A stretch of DNA of 64,000 nucleotides, taken from positions 142,377 to 206,376 of the forward strand of contig NZ_JABMCC010000106.1 in NCBI RefSeq assembly GCF_013359905.1. The letters run 5' to 3'. Origin of the DNA: Paenibacillus taichungensis (GTDB lineage: Bacteria > Bacillota > Bacilli > Paenibacillales > Paenibacillaceae). Below, one piece after another: positions 17,255 to 25,567 of this stretch. A program made the position numbers and the translations under genes. The notes below the pieces were generated by a model. That model was not told where the DNA came from. It saw only the letters and a program-made list of their open reading frames with translations, and did no database searches. The first letter of the stretch is position 1. Each line of letters starts with the position of its first letter.

Positions 17255-17443
17255 TTATACGGTTGCCTTATCCACTCTGGACTGCACAGCTTTGGAACAT
17301 TTTTTGCATACTTTCAAACTCGTACCATCTGTTTTCGTTTGCGAATACAACAATTTAATCCGGGTGCTGCTGCACACCGGGCAAGTTCCTCTTCCTCGGG
17401 ATGGTAGATTCCACAGGACGCGTCCTCTTTTTGTTTTTGCCAA
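17255..17443 (-). CDS. Small zinc-ribbon protein (62 aa)
   Basis: Two Cys pairs, CPVC at residues 21-24 and CKKC at 46-49, spaced as in a treble-clef or zinc-ribbon fold, with a basic N-terminus (AKTKRGRVLWNLPSRGRG). The start is taken as TTG at 17443, ten bases after AAAAGAGG; a longer frame runs back through the ArsR terminator and is not credible. A TATAAT box at 17487-17492 lies 44 bases upstream. Probably a nucleic-acid-binding or structural protein; function unknown. It may be transcribed together with the WYL gene, 84 bases downstream. Confidence 0.7.
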   Translation of the reverse strand: MAKTKRGRVLWNLPSRGRGTCPVCSSTRIKLLYSQTKTDGTSLKVCKKCSKAVQSRVDKATV

Positions 17444-17543
17444 CGTTTGTGAACCTCTTTTCGATATGGTTTGTGTGTTCACCGTTATTATAGAGGACGT
17501 GGTACGACATAGAATGTCGCAGCAGTATGGAATATACCAAACA

Positions 17544-17582
17544 TAAAAAAATGTCCCCTCTTCAACTTGAAGAAAGGACATT
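17544..17582 (-). terminator. Terminator of the ArsR gene
   Basis: On the minus strand ATGTCC...CTTCAA pairs with TTGAAG...GGACAT, followed by TTTTTTAT, directly behind the ArsR stop codon. Confidence 0.88.
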
Positions 17583-17584
17583 AT

Positions 17585-17908
17585 CTAGGAATCATGTATT
17601 TCGGACTGAGCTGCCGCTTGTAACAAAGGCTGCAACAGACCAGGAAAACGCACTTCCAGATCTTCGGATCTTAGCGTCAGGAAATGCTGTGTACCTTGTA
17701 CTCTCACTCGAATGACTCCGGCTTCCCGCAGGGTCCGAATATGGTGTGACATCGTGGATTTCACAACAGGTGCACGAAAATGACTGCATGGCTGTTCACC
17801 ATTTCTGGCTGCTTCTGTTACGATCCCAAGACGGATGGGATCACTTAAAGCGTACAATACGGAAGAAAGTTCAATATCCTCCACTTGAGGATGGTGCAAA
17901 ATTTTCAT
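17585..17908 (-). CDS. ArsR-family winged-helix repressor (107 aa)
   Basis: Start ATG after AAAGGAG. The ArsR fold is evident: LSSVLYALSDPIRLGIV at residues 14-31, then the recognition region APVVKSTMSHHIRTLREAGVIRVRVQG with the beta-wing. One Cys (QPCSHF) is present but no ELCVCDL metal site, so a metal sensor of the classical type is unlikely. It is divergent from the MFS drug exporter at 18120, and an 18-bp perfect inverted repeat lies between them; it most likely represses the exporter and itself, with an unknown inducer. Confidence 0.9.
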   Translation of the reverse strand: MKILHHPQVEDIELSSVLYALSDPIRLGIVTEAARNGEQPCSHFRAPVVKSTMSHHIRTLREAGVIRVRVQGTQHFLTLRSEDLEVRFPGLLQPLLQAAAQSEIHDS

Positions 17909-17975
17909 CGTTGTAGTCTCCTTTTTTTCAGACTATCCATTGTATTTTAGCATAGTTCCATGATATATTTCTAAT

Positions 17976-17993
17976 GTTCGATACCAATCGAAC
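17976..17993. promoter_or_regulatory. Putative ArsR operator
   Basis: Perfect inverted repeat GTTCGAT-ACCA-ATCGAAC in the ArsR/MFS intergenic region. Size and symmetry fit a dimeric winged-helix repressor site. Confidence 0.6.
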
Positions 17994-18119
17994 TTACAAA
18001 CATATTTCGTTTATGTATCCCCTGCTGCCAAGCATGGGATTCACTCTATACCACATTTTGCAAATGTTCCACACCGTTTCTGAAATGTTGCGAAATACAC
18101 ATCAATCTAGGAGGTTTTT

Positions 18120-19496
18120 ATGAACAACACCGCAACTGCATCATCTGGGGAACGGACAGCAGGAATACAGGAAGGGTTAATCGTAAGTCTGCTGGGATTC
18201 ACGGTTGTGCTTGTCGTTATGAATACGATGATGTTCAATCTGGCCCTGCCCAAAATTGCAGCTGAATTTATGCTCTCATCCGTCTCTTCTTCCTGGATTG
18301 TCACCGGTTATTCCATCGTTTTTGCTATTTCCTCGATCACGTTCTCACGTCTATCGGATTTTGTGCCAATTCGCACCCTGTTTACGACCGGTCTTACACT
18401 GCTTGGTGCGGCATCCGTTCTTGGTTTCTTCAGTAACCATTTTATCCTTCTGCTCATTGCGCGCCTGATTCAGGCTGCGGGTGCAGCTTCTGTACCAGGG
18501 CTAGCTATCGTTCTTATTACTCGTTACATTCCAAGTGACCGCCGGGGGAAATCCATGGCTGTTGTCATGTCGGCCAGTTCACTGGGTCTTGGACTCGGGC
18601 CTGTGATCGGTGGCAGTATTACACAGTTCCTCGGATGGCATGATCTGTTTATCGTTACCGGACTAACCTTGTTTCTGATCCCTGTATTTTTCAGACTGCT
18701 TCCAAGTGAGATGCCGCAAAAGGGTTCATTCGACTTGCTCGGCGCGCTGTTACTGGCGATCGGAACAACCGGCGTCCTGCTATTCCTGACTTCGCGTGAA
18801 TGGGTAACCCTCGTTATTGGTGCGGCTGCACTGGTTCTGTTCTGGCTACGAATTCGCCGTGCGGCTGATCCCTTTGTGCAACCAGCTCTGTTCAAAAACA
18901 AAAAATATATGATGCTCAGCTCACTGGGGATTGTATCGTATATTAACAACTTCTCGACGCTGTTCCTATTGCCGCAAATTTTGGCACATCTGTATGGCCT
19001 GACTCCGGCCCAGTCCGGGCTTGTCATCTTCCCGGGTGCAATCGTGTCCATGCTGTTATCCAATCGGATTGGCCGCATGATTGACCGACACGGCAATACA
19101 CAACTGCTCAAGTTCGCACCATGGTTGCTGCTCGCTGCGGCCGGATTGTTTGCTCTTTTTGCAGACGACAGCATCTATGCCATTATGGCCGTATACATTC
19201 TGCTTAGCGTAGGCTTCTCTGCACTGACAACGAGTGTCTCCAATGAGTTGTCGGGCAATCTGACGATGGATCAGGTAGGCGCAGGCATGGGACTGTTCCA
19301 GCTTAGCCAGTTCTTCAGTGGAGCATTTAGTGTTGCCGTAACTGGCGTGGCATTGACAGCCATGCAGCAATTGCCACTATCATCGGCTTATACTAATATT
19401 TTCTGGGGCATGACTGTGGTTGCTCTGGCATCCATTGTTTTCTCCCAGGTGTATCTGAGAATGCAGTCACGGAAGAAAACCATCGCTTCACACTAA
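18120..19496 (+). CDS. Tet(L)/QacA-like 14-helix MFS drug exporter
   Basis: 458 aa, start ATG after CTAGGAGG. Length and features match the 14-helix drug:H+ antiporters of Tet(L)/Tet(K)/QacA type: first helix with VVMNTMMFNLALPKIA, SSWIVTGYSIVFAIS, the DHA motif C (SLGLGLGPVIGG), RYIPSDRRGKSM after helix 4, the central FKNKKYM and VIFPGAIVSMLL, and GAGMGLFQLSQFFSG. It would expel a hydrophobic or cationic compound in exchange for protons. The divergent ArsR repressor points to induction by the substrate. Substrate is not readable; tetracycline resistance should not be assumed. A hairpin terminator follows. Confidence 0.92.
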   Translation: MNNTATASSGERTAGIQEGLIVSLLGFTVVLVVMNTMMFNLALPKIAAEFMLSSVSSSWIVTGYSIVFAISSITFSRLSDFVPIRTLFTTGLTLLGAASVLGFFSNHFILLLIARLIQAAGAASVPGLAIVLITRYIPSDRRGKSMAVVMSASSLGLGLGPVIGGSITQFLGWHDLFIVTGLTLFLIPVFFRLLPSEMPQKGSFDLLGALLLAIGTTGVLLFLTSREWVTLVIGAAALVLFWLRIRRAADPFVQPALFKNKKYMMLSSLGIVSYINNFSTLFLLPQILAHLYGLTPAQSGLVIFPGAIVSMLLSNRIGRMIDRHGNTQLLKFAPWLLLAAAGLFALFADDSIYAIMAVYILLSVGFSALTTSVSNELSGNLTMDQVGAGMGLFQLSQFFSGAFSVAVTGVALTAMQQLPLSSAYTNIFWGMTVVALASIVFSQVYLRMQSRKKTIASH

Positions 19497-19540
19497 GCAG
19501 GTTATATAGGTTCTTACTTATAATAGATTCTTCATATAAG

Positions 19541-19585
19541 AAAGCCAGGATTGGACCGATAGAGTCTGATCTCTGGCTTTTTTGT
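19541..19585 (+). terminator. Terminator of the MFS exporter gene
   Basis: AAAGCCAG pairs with CTGGCTTT, followed by TTTTGTTTGTT. Confidence 0.85.
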
Positions 19586-19701
19586 TTGTTATTAGACTAT
19601 AAGATATCAATACGTATTACTTTATCTCTGTTATTCTTATATTATAAACAGATCGTATAGATATTTTGAAAATGATAAAATCAAGGGGATGTCTTTCGCA
19701 C

Positions 19702-20916
19702 ATGAAGCTTCAACAGTTTAATTCACTATTTCGTATCCCTACATACCGGCTGTTTCTCGTTTGTATGTTGTTGCAAGGTATGGCTATTTCAATCAGCGCG
19801 CCCTTTCTTGCGGTCTACTTTACAACCCGCCTCGAAGTATCCATCGCAACATTCGGATTATTCACTGCAGTAACACTTATGGCCGGTGTGCTGTTCAGTT
19901 CCTGGATCGCCAGACGATCGGATCAACCCGGGGCTCGCAAAAAAATTCTGGTGTCTGCCATGATTTGCAATGCTCTTGCATTTGCCGGGTATCTGTGGAT
20001 TCACGACTTCACTTTATTATTCATCTATATGACGGTACTGACTGCACTCGGATCTCCCGCCATGCCACAATTGTTCGCAGCTGCAAGAGAAGCGGTTAAT
20101 TCCGCAACGGACGTCGATCATGCTGTGGCCAATTCAACCCTGCGCTCCGCGTTTTCATTGGGGTTTATTACGGGACCTTTACTCGGAACTTTACTGATTG
20201 CCTATATTGGGTACATCGGTATTTTCAGCTCAACGTGTTTTATTTTTTTGATCAATGCGTTATTATTTTTCTTTCTGTTAAAAAAAGCTCCCGAGCCTCC
20301 TTCTATCGGTGCATCTTCGGGTGGCATACACATAAAATTGCATCAGGATGCAAGAATCTACATGCCGTTTCTCATTACCACACTTCTGTATATGGCACAC
20401 TGGATGAATAACCTGAATGCATCTCTGTTCATTATTCACCATCTGGGCGGGGGAACCCGGGAAGTTGGCTGGATCTCCAGTTTATGCGCGGGGCTTGAAA
20501 TTCCCATTATGCTAGGTTTGGGTCTGCTCGCCTCAAAATATCCCAACCGCTCACTCATGTTATGGGGCTCCCTGATGGGTGCCGCTTATTATGTAATAGT
20601 TTTGTTCTCCACGGAACTGTGGCACTTGCTGGCCGGACAACTATTGCTCGCATTCTTTGTCGCCGTTATCTCTGCTATCGGGATCAGTTACATGCAGGAT
20701 CTGCTTCCGTCCATGCCCGGCTATGCATCAACTCTCTATTCCAATGCTTCCACGTTGGGAAGATTATTTGGTAGTCTGGTCGGGGGATGGACAGCGGGAG
20801 TGTGGGGATATCGAAATTCCTATTGGGTATGTCTACTCCTTGTTCTGATTTCATTAGGTATGCTTGTTGTCACACAACAATTATCAAAAGAAAAACGTCA
20901 GACACTTTCACTCTAA
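19702..20916 (+). CDS. SetA-like MFS sugar efflux transporter
   Basis: 404 aa from the ATG at 19702 (AAGGGGA upstream); in-frame TTG 19666 and ATG 19672 are alternatives. Twelve helices. Family signs of the SET sugar efflux group are clear: an acidic-poor start QGMAISISAPFLAVYF, the motif A region SWIARRSDQPGARKK, SPAMPQLFAAAREAVN, SLCAGLEIPIMLGLGLLA, and SYMQDLLPSMPGYASTLYSN. Such proteins export sugars or sugar analogues. It stands alone between two terminators. Confidence 0.88.
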   Translation: MKLQQFNSLFRIPTYRLFLVCMLLQGMAISISAPFLAVYFTTRLEVSIATFGLFTAVTLMAGVLFSSWIARRSDQPGARKKILVSAMICNALAFAGYLWIHDFTLLFIYMTVLTALGSPAMPQLFAAAREAVNSATDVDHAVANSTLRSAFSLGFITGPLLGTLLIAYIGYIGIFSSTCFIFLINALLFFFLLKKAPEPPSIGASSGGIHIKLHQDARIYMPFLITTLLYMAHWMNNLNASLFIIHHLGGGTREVGWISSLCAGLEIPIMLGLGLLASKYPNRSLMLWGSLMGAAYYVIVLFSTELWHLLAGQLLLAFFVAVISAIGISYMQDLLPSMPGYASTLYSNASTLGRLFGSLVGGWTAGVWGYRNSYWVCLLLVLISLGMLVVTQQLSKEKRQTLSL

Positions 20917-20948
20917 GCAATCCGCATGCAATCCTGAGTGAAGGTAAC

Positions 20949-20993
20949 AAAACCCCAAGAGGACGCAGCTATAGCGCTCTTGGGGTTTTGTTT
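20949..20993. terminator. Terminator between converging genes
   Basis: AAAACCCCAAGAG pairs perfectly with CTCTTGGGGTTTT, 15-base loop, with A and T tracts on both sides, so it can serve both the SetA-like gene and the SnoaL-like gene. Confidence 0.92.
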
Positions 20994-21030
20994 ATCATCG
21001 TTTCAATATTCATTTATATGAATACAAACA

Positions 21031-21480
21031 CTATTCAAACAGATCCAGACGTAGACGCTTCAGGCTGGTATGCTGGATGAGCCATTGACCATCGATTTTG
21101 ACAAACGTTTCATGGTAATGTCCAAATCCGTGAAAGGATTTATTGTCATTGCCTTCAGGGAACGTCACCCAATCTTCCATTGGAGAGATGACTTTGGCTT
21201 CATTCTCGGATACAAATTCAACTTCGGCGCTATGTACATGATGCACAGTTACGGCAACATCCACCAAATCCCGGAATACTTGAACGATGGTGTCCCGACC
21301 TGTTAATACCGGGATTGGATTGCCTTCTGTACTGAAATCAGCTACGGCATCCGGAGCGAACACTTCACCTAATGTATCCCACTGCTTCGTATCAATATAA
21401 CGGCAATAGCGCGCTTTGGTGTTCCGAATGTTTTCCAGTGCAAGCAGTTGTTCCAGTTCTGTAATGGTTGATTGGCTCAT
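21031..21480 (-). CDS. SnoaL-like / NTF2-fold protein (149 aa)
   Basis: A single SnoaL-like domain fills the protein: N-terminal helices LLALENIRNTKARYCRYIDTKQWDTLGEVFAPDAVADFS, then beta strands with TGRDTIVQVFRDLVD, VHHVHSAEVEF, HYHETFVKIDGQWLIQHTSLKRLR. The ARYCRYID and conserved D and H positions resemble the dehydratase/isomerase branch (BaiE or scytalone dehydratase type), so it may be a small-molecule dehydratase or isomerase; substrate unknown. Start ATG after GGAGGG. It stands alone, converging on the SetA-like gene. Confidence 0.88.
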   Translation of the reverse strand: MSQSTITELEQLLALENIRNTKARYCRYIDTKQWDTLGEVFAPDAVADFSTEGNPIPVLTGRDTIVQVFRDLVDVAVTVHHVHSAEVEFVSENEAKVISPMEDWVTFPEGNDNKSFHGFGHYHETFVKIDGQWLIQHTSLKRLRLDLFE

Positions 21481-21712
21481 GTGTTGTCCCTCCAGAAATC
21501 TAAGATGTAAGCAAATATGTATTAATAAATTTCTTCCTTATTGTACCATTCCACTCATATTAGGTACAATGGCATATTATACGTTTGTATATTAACTATC
21601 TTCTCCTATCGTTGAAGCACGCTGATGTCGAGGGTATACCTTGTATTGCTCTCTTCCAGAGTCCTTTGTAGACTTATAACTTCAACTTCAATCCTCATCC
21701 GAGTACAGCAAA

Positions 21713-21752
21713 AAAACCTTCCATCCCCCTTAAGCGGGGAGGAAGGTTTTTA
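21713..21752 (-). terminator. Terminator of the Rrf2 gene
   Basis: On the minus strand AAAACCTTCC...CCCC pairs with GGGG...GGAAGGTTTT and continues into a T run. The rest of 21481-21805 holds only the upstream region of the SnoaL-like gene. Confidence 0.88.
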
Positions 21753-21805
21753 AATTCGCGCTTCAACAGGCGCAGTTATAGGATCAACTGGACCTCCGAT
21801 TCAGG

Positions 21806-22213
21806 TTATACGGAATGTGCAGCTTTCATCTGGGCAGCCAGCTCAGACATTTTTTTATTGTGCAAATAACTCTCCATCTCTTCTTCCGCACGGACCATCA
21901 CCTGCTGAATCAGGCAGCCTTCGTTATGATCCTGCGAGCATTCGAACAAGGAAGCCTGTCCCTCAATGGCATGGATAATCTCCAAAAATGAAGGGTCCGG
22001 ATTCTTCCGGCTAAGCCGATAACCACCATTGGCACCCGAGGTCGATTCGATCATGCCGGCTTTGACCAGCTTGGTCAATATTTTAGACAAATAAGTTGGA
22101 GATACTTTTTGCATCTCAGCTAATTGATGTACACTGACCAGTTGTTCCGGTTCGGTTGCAACCAGGAAAAGCATGGTGTGCAGGGCATAGTTTGTAGCTT
22201 TCGAATATTTCAT
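21806..22213 (-). CDS. Rrf2-family transcriptional regulator (135 aa)
   Basis: Typical Rrf2 winged helix: MKYSKATNYALHTMLFLV at the start, VHQLAEMQKVSPTYLSKILTKLVKAGMIES as the HTH, then the wing GANGGYRLSR. The cluster loop has only two Cys (FECSQDHNEGC) instead of the three used by IscR/NsrR for an Fe-S cluster, so it is more likely a cluster-free member such as the YwnA or CymR type, or a thiol switch. No obvious target gene is adjacent. Start ATG after GAGGTG. Confidence 0.9.
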   Translation of the reverse strand: MKYSKATNYALHTMLFLVATEPEQLVSVHQLAEMQKVSPTYLSKILTKLVKAGMIESTSGANGGYRLSRKNPDPSFLEIIHAIEGQASLFECSQDHNEGCLIQQVMVRAEEEMESYLHNKKMSELAAQMKAAHSV

Positions 22214-22320
22214 GAGGGCACCTCATTATATACGGATTTAATTTATCTATAATAGACTTGATTGAACGCTCTGTCAAACGTCGAAGATTTCCACAGAATC
22301 AACAAACGGACAACATACCT

Positions 22321-23157
22321 TTAACTGTGGTAAAGCCCGCGATAATCGGTCGGAGTCATGCCTTCATGGGCTAAAAACTGGCGGTTAAAATAACTGGCAT
22401 TTGGGTACCCCGCCTCCTCTGCGATCTGTCCAATGTTGGCCGTTGGCCGTTCCAGCAGCCACTGCTTCGCCATCTGTAACCGCGAACGGGTTATAAATTC
22501 CATCGGGGTCATTTCCACGGCACTCTTGAACATTTTGCAAAAGTAATACGAACTCACACCCGCCATATCCGCCCAATCCTGTAACAAAAACGGTTGGCAT
22601 GCCTCCTGCTGCATCTGTGGAAGCAGTCCAAGGATACGACTCTCAGCCTTGCTTGTACGTGTGCTTTTTAGTGGAACCGCATGCTGTACGAACTCAGCCA
22701 GCACAGCGTAGGTCAGGGTAGATAGCTGGGCAGGACGCAGCATCCGGTTCTGCTCGGCTTCATTTAGTAGGGCCATATGTGCTTCTTCCCATGGAGCCTG
22801 CTGCCGCAGCGTCCACAACAGATTGCGGTGCAACCCCCGCTCTATCATATAATCATGCAGCCGTTCACCGTAAAAATGAACCCATCGTACATCCCATGGA
22901 TCATCTTCGCTGCTGTAATAATGCTGCCGCTGCAGCGGGAAATACAGTACAGCCTGACCCGCACGAAGCTCATGCACTACTCCCTCCACTTCCACGTACC
23001 CCTTGCCCGCAGCAACGTAGTGAATATTGAAGTTGTTAAGTGCGCCAGCCTCACGTAATACGGTGTGCTCAGGGTGGTCAACATAAAGTCCAACAGATTC
23101 TGGATAACAAAAGTATGGAATATCCTGCAAGGTTAGCAGTACAGTCTGTCTCATCAT
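22321..23157 (-). CDS. AraC-family regulator with cupin N-terminal domain
   Basis: 278 aa. Residues about 30-110 form the AraC-binding cupin (NFNIHYVAAGKGYVEVEG, LRAGQAVLYFPLQRQHYY, WVHFYGE). The C-terminal 100 residues hold two HTH motifs (LLQDWADMAGVSSYYFCKMF and IGQIAEEAGYPNASYFNRQF) ending HEGMTPTDYRGLY. It is divergent from the Gfo/Idh/MocA oxidoreductase at 23276, 118 bases apart, and probably activates that gene and the following aldo-keto reductase in response to a sugar. Confidence 0.9.
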   Translation of the reverse strand: MMRQTVLLTLQDIPYFCYPESVGLYVDHPEHTVLREAGALNNFNIHYVAAGKGYVEVEGVVHELRAGQAVLYFPLQRQHYYSSEDDPWDVRWVHFYGERLHDYMIERGLHRNLLWTLRQQAPWEEAHMALLNEAEQNRMLRPAQLSTLTYAVLAEFVQHAVPLKSTRTSKAESRILGLLPQMQQEACQPFLLQDWADMAGVSSYYFCKMFKSAVEMTPMEFITRSRLQMAKQWLLERPTANIGQIAEEAGYPNASYFNRQFLAHEGMTPTDYRGLYHS

Positions 23158-23275
23158 GGCCCATTCTCTTTTCTAAACAATATTGTGTTAACTCATTTCA
23201 ATATATTATCATTTTCATTCATCCATCTATTATTTATAATCACAATATACATTCATTCATAGGAGGAAACAACAA

Positions 23276-24280
23276 ATGAATTCAGATCGAAAACTGCGCT
23301 GGGGAATTCTTGGTAGCGCTAGCATTGCCGTAGGATCCGTTATTCCAGGTTTGCAGCAATCCGAGTTGAATGAAGTGACTGCCATTGCTAGTCGAGATGA
23401 AGAAAAAGCAAAACAAACTGCTGAGAAACTCGGCATTCCTCAAGCTTATGGCAGCTATGAAGCTTTGCTTGCTGACGATTCCATTGATGCGGTCTACATC
23501 CCGCTTCCGAACCATCTGCACCGGGAGTGGACACTCCGTGCCGCAGAAGCTGGTAAACATATTTTGTGTGAGAAACCACTGGCACTGACGGAGCAGGAAG
23601 CTCAGGAAATGGTGCAAGCCTGCGAAGACGCTGGTGTGCATCTCGCTGAAGCTCTCATGTACCGGCATCATCCACGTTATGATCAGATTAAAGATATTAT
23701 CGCCAGCGGAGAAATTGGTGAGATCCGCGGCATTCATAGTACATTTTCGTTCAATAGTTCAGGCTCAACAGGTAATGTTCGCTTTCGGCGTGATTGGGGC
23801 GGCGGCGCGCTGTATGATATCGGCTGTTATTCCATCAGTGCAGCACGCTTGATACTTGGCCAAGAGCCTTCGGCGGCAACCGTCATCGGCATGTTCTCCC
23901 CTGAACATGATCATGTGGATATGATGGCTTCCGGCTTGCTTGAGTTCGACAATCATATTGGCGTCACCTTTGACAGCAGCATGTGGGCAGCCTTCCGCAA
24001 CACACTGGAGGTACTTGGAACAGATGGCATCATTGAGGTTCCTTCTGCCTTTATCAGCAATCGGGATCGCAGCTCCAACTTCTTCGTAACTGTTGACGGT
24101 GAGCGTAAGGAGATTGAAGTCCCACAGGTCAATCACTACTCCCTCCAGGGCGACGATATGGCACGAGCTGTGCTTCAAGGTAAAGCTCTGCGCTTCGATC
24201 CATCCGATGCTATAGCCAATATGAAAGTACTCGAAGCTTGCCTTCGTTCAGCGGAAGAACGTACACGCATTACACTATAA
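23276..24280 (+). CDS. Gfo/Idh/MocA-family oxidoreductase
   Basis: 334 aa, start ATG after AGGAGGAAAC. N-terminal Rossmann domain with WGILGSASIAVGSVIPGL for NAD(P) binding, LPNHLHREWTLRAAEAGKHILCEKPLALT with the catalytic-site EKP motif, then the C-terminal alpha/beta domain with GGGALYDIGCYSISAARLILG, the typical D--C/GxY substrate-site segment of the glucose-fructose oxidoreductase branch. It would oxidise or reduce a sugar or cyclitol with NAD(P). It is followed by the aldo-keto reductase 21 bases later; together they may interconvert oxidised and reduced forms of the same carbohydrate. Confidence 0.93.
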   Translation: MNSDRKLRWGILGSASIAVGSVIPGLQQSELNEVTAIASRDEEKAKQTAEKLGIPQAYGSYEALLADDSIDAVYIPLPNHLHREWTLRAAEAGKHILCEKPLALTEQEAQEMVQACEDAGVHLAEALMYRHHPRYDQIKDIIASGEIGEIRGIHSTFSFNSSGSTGNVRFRRDWGGGALYDIGCYSISAARLILGQEPSAATVIGMFSPEHDHVDMMASGLLEFDNHIGVTFDSSMWAAFRNTLEVLGTDGIIEVPSAFISNRDRSSNFFVTVDGERKEIEVPQVNHYSLQGDDMARAVLQGKALRFDPSDAIANMKVLEACLRSAEERTRITL

Positions 24281-24301
24281 GAAGAGAGGATGAACTGAAT
24301 T

Positions 24302-25249
24302 ATGGAATACATTGAAATTGCTGGTGCAGGAAAACCGATCTCCCGATTGATTAAAGGAACCGATTATTTTTACCATGATTCCTATGAAAAAGCAGCTACG
24401 AACATGGATGCATTCCTGGCGATTGGCGGTAATACCGTTGACTCCGCGCATATTTATTGTGGCGGGCAAAGTGAAGAAGTGCTCGGACGTTATATGCAGG
24501 AACGGGGTAACCGTAACGAGATCGTTATTTTGACCAAAGGTGCGCATCATGACCAGAACGGCCCACGTGTTAATGCTGATGCTATCCGCAGTGACCTTCT
24601 TACCAGTCTGGAGCGGCTTCAAACGGAACATGTGGAGCTCTATGCCCTGCATCGGGATGATCCAAACATCCCTGTTGGCGCGATTCTCGAAGCGTTGAAT
24701 GAACATATTGAATCCGGCAAAATCGGCGCAATCGGCGCCTCCAACTGGACCTGGCAGCGGCTGGAGGAAGCTAACGCATATGCTGCTGCTAACGGTCTGA
24801 AAGGTTTTACATTCAGCAGTCCAAATCTCAGTCTCGCCAAAGCGAACGAACCGTTCTGGGCCGGCTGTGTATCGGCAGACGAAGAAACACTGGCATGGCA
24901 TGAACGCACTAAGCTTCCTTTGCTGTCCTGGTCATCCCAGGCTCGTGGCTTCTTTACCGGACGATTCACACCTGAAGTTCGGGACAATGAAGATCTGGTT
25001 CGTGTGTTTTACAGTGACGGTAACTGGGAACGTTTGCACCGTGCTGAACAATTGGCCGAGTCGAAAAAGACTTCCCCCATCCAGATTGCTCTCGCTTATG
25101 TATTGAATCAGCCGTTTCCAACCTGTGCGTTGATAGGTGCCCAGAATCAGGCAGAATTGCTCTCCTGTGACGAAGGATCACGTATCACCCTATCTCCTGA
25201 AGAATTAGCATGGCTGGATCTCGGCAGTGATGTGAAGCCTAGTATCTAA
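24302..25249 (+). CDS. Aldo/keto reductase
   Basis: 315 aa TIM-barrel NAD(P)H reductase. The catalytic tetrad is visible: Asp and Tyr in NTVDSAHIYCGGQSEEVLG, Lys in EIVILTKGAHH, and His in VELYALHRDDP. NADP-binding elements follow (GAIGASNWTWQRLEEA; late PTCALIGAQNQAEL). The protein begins close to the barrel without the usual N-terminal hairpin. Start ATG after GAGAGGA, in operon with the Gfo/Idh/MocA gene and under the divergent AraC regulator. Physiological substrate unknown, likely a sugar aldehyde or ketone. Confidence 0.92.
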   Translation: MEYIEIAGAGKPISRLIKGTDYFYHDSYEKAATNMDAFLAIGGNTVDSAHIYCGGQSEEVLGRYMQERGNRNEIVILTKGAHHDQNGPRVNADAIRSDLLTSLERLQTEHVELYALHRDDPNIPVGAILEALNEHIESGKIGAIGASNWTWQRLEEANAYAAANGLKGFTFSSPNLSLAKANEPFWAGCVSADEETLAWHERTKLPLLSWSSQARGFFTGRFTPEVRDNEDLVRVFYSDGNWERLHRAEQLAESKKTSPIQIALAYVLNQPFPTCALIGAQNQAELLSCDEGSRITLSPEELAWLDLGSDVKPSI

Positions 25250-25285
25250 TACAGAAATATACGCTTTGAATTAAGTGTAAAGATT

Positions 25286-25332
25286 AAGGGACTGACTCTT
25301 CCGCGATGTAGCGGAGTGGTCAGTCCTTTTTG
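25286..25332 (+). terminator. Terminator of the oxidoreductase operon
   Basis: AAGGGACTGAC and CCGC arms pair with GCGG and GTCAGTCCTT, followed by TTTT. Confidence 0.92.
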
Positions 25333-25467
25333 AAATGCCAGTTAACGGTTCAAACATAGTAACTATCTGTAAAACAACGAATCGTTGCTCGTTATGCCCC
25401 GCATATCGCCAAACACCGGGTTCCGCTGTCCTCTATACGTATAGCTGATTGTCATGAAAAAAGTAAT

Positions 25468-25520
25468 AAAAAGAGACTACCCGCCAGAAATATTTCTCTG
25501 GAGGTAAGCCCCTTTTTAAT
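25468..25520 (-). terminator. Probable terminator of the 26587-25568 gene
   Basis: On the minus strand ACCTCCAGA pairs imperfectly with TCTGGCGGGT around GAAATATT, followed by TCTCTTTTTATT. The remaining bases of 25250-25567 show no gene. Confidence 0.6.
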
Positions 25521-25567
25521 ATGAGATAGTCACACTAATTAAAGTAATGATAATGATATCCTTACGA

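Noticed and set aside
17444..17581. Upstream extension of the zinc-ribbon frame to a 108-residue protein
   Set aside because: It would translate the ArsR terminator and the zinc-ribbon promoter region; a TTG with ribosome site at 17443 fits better.
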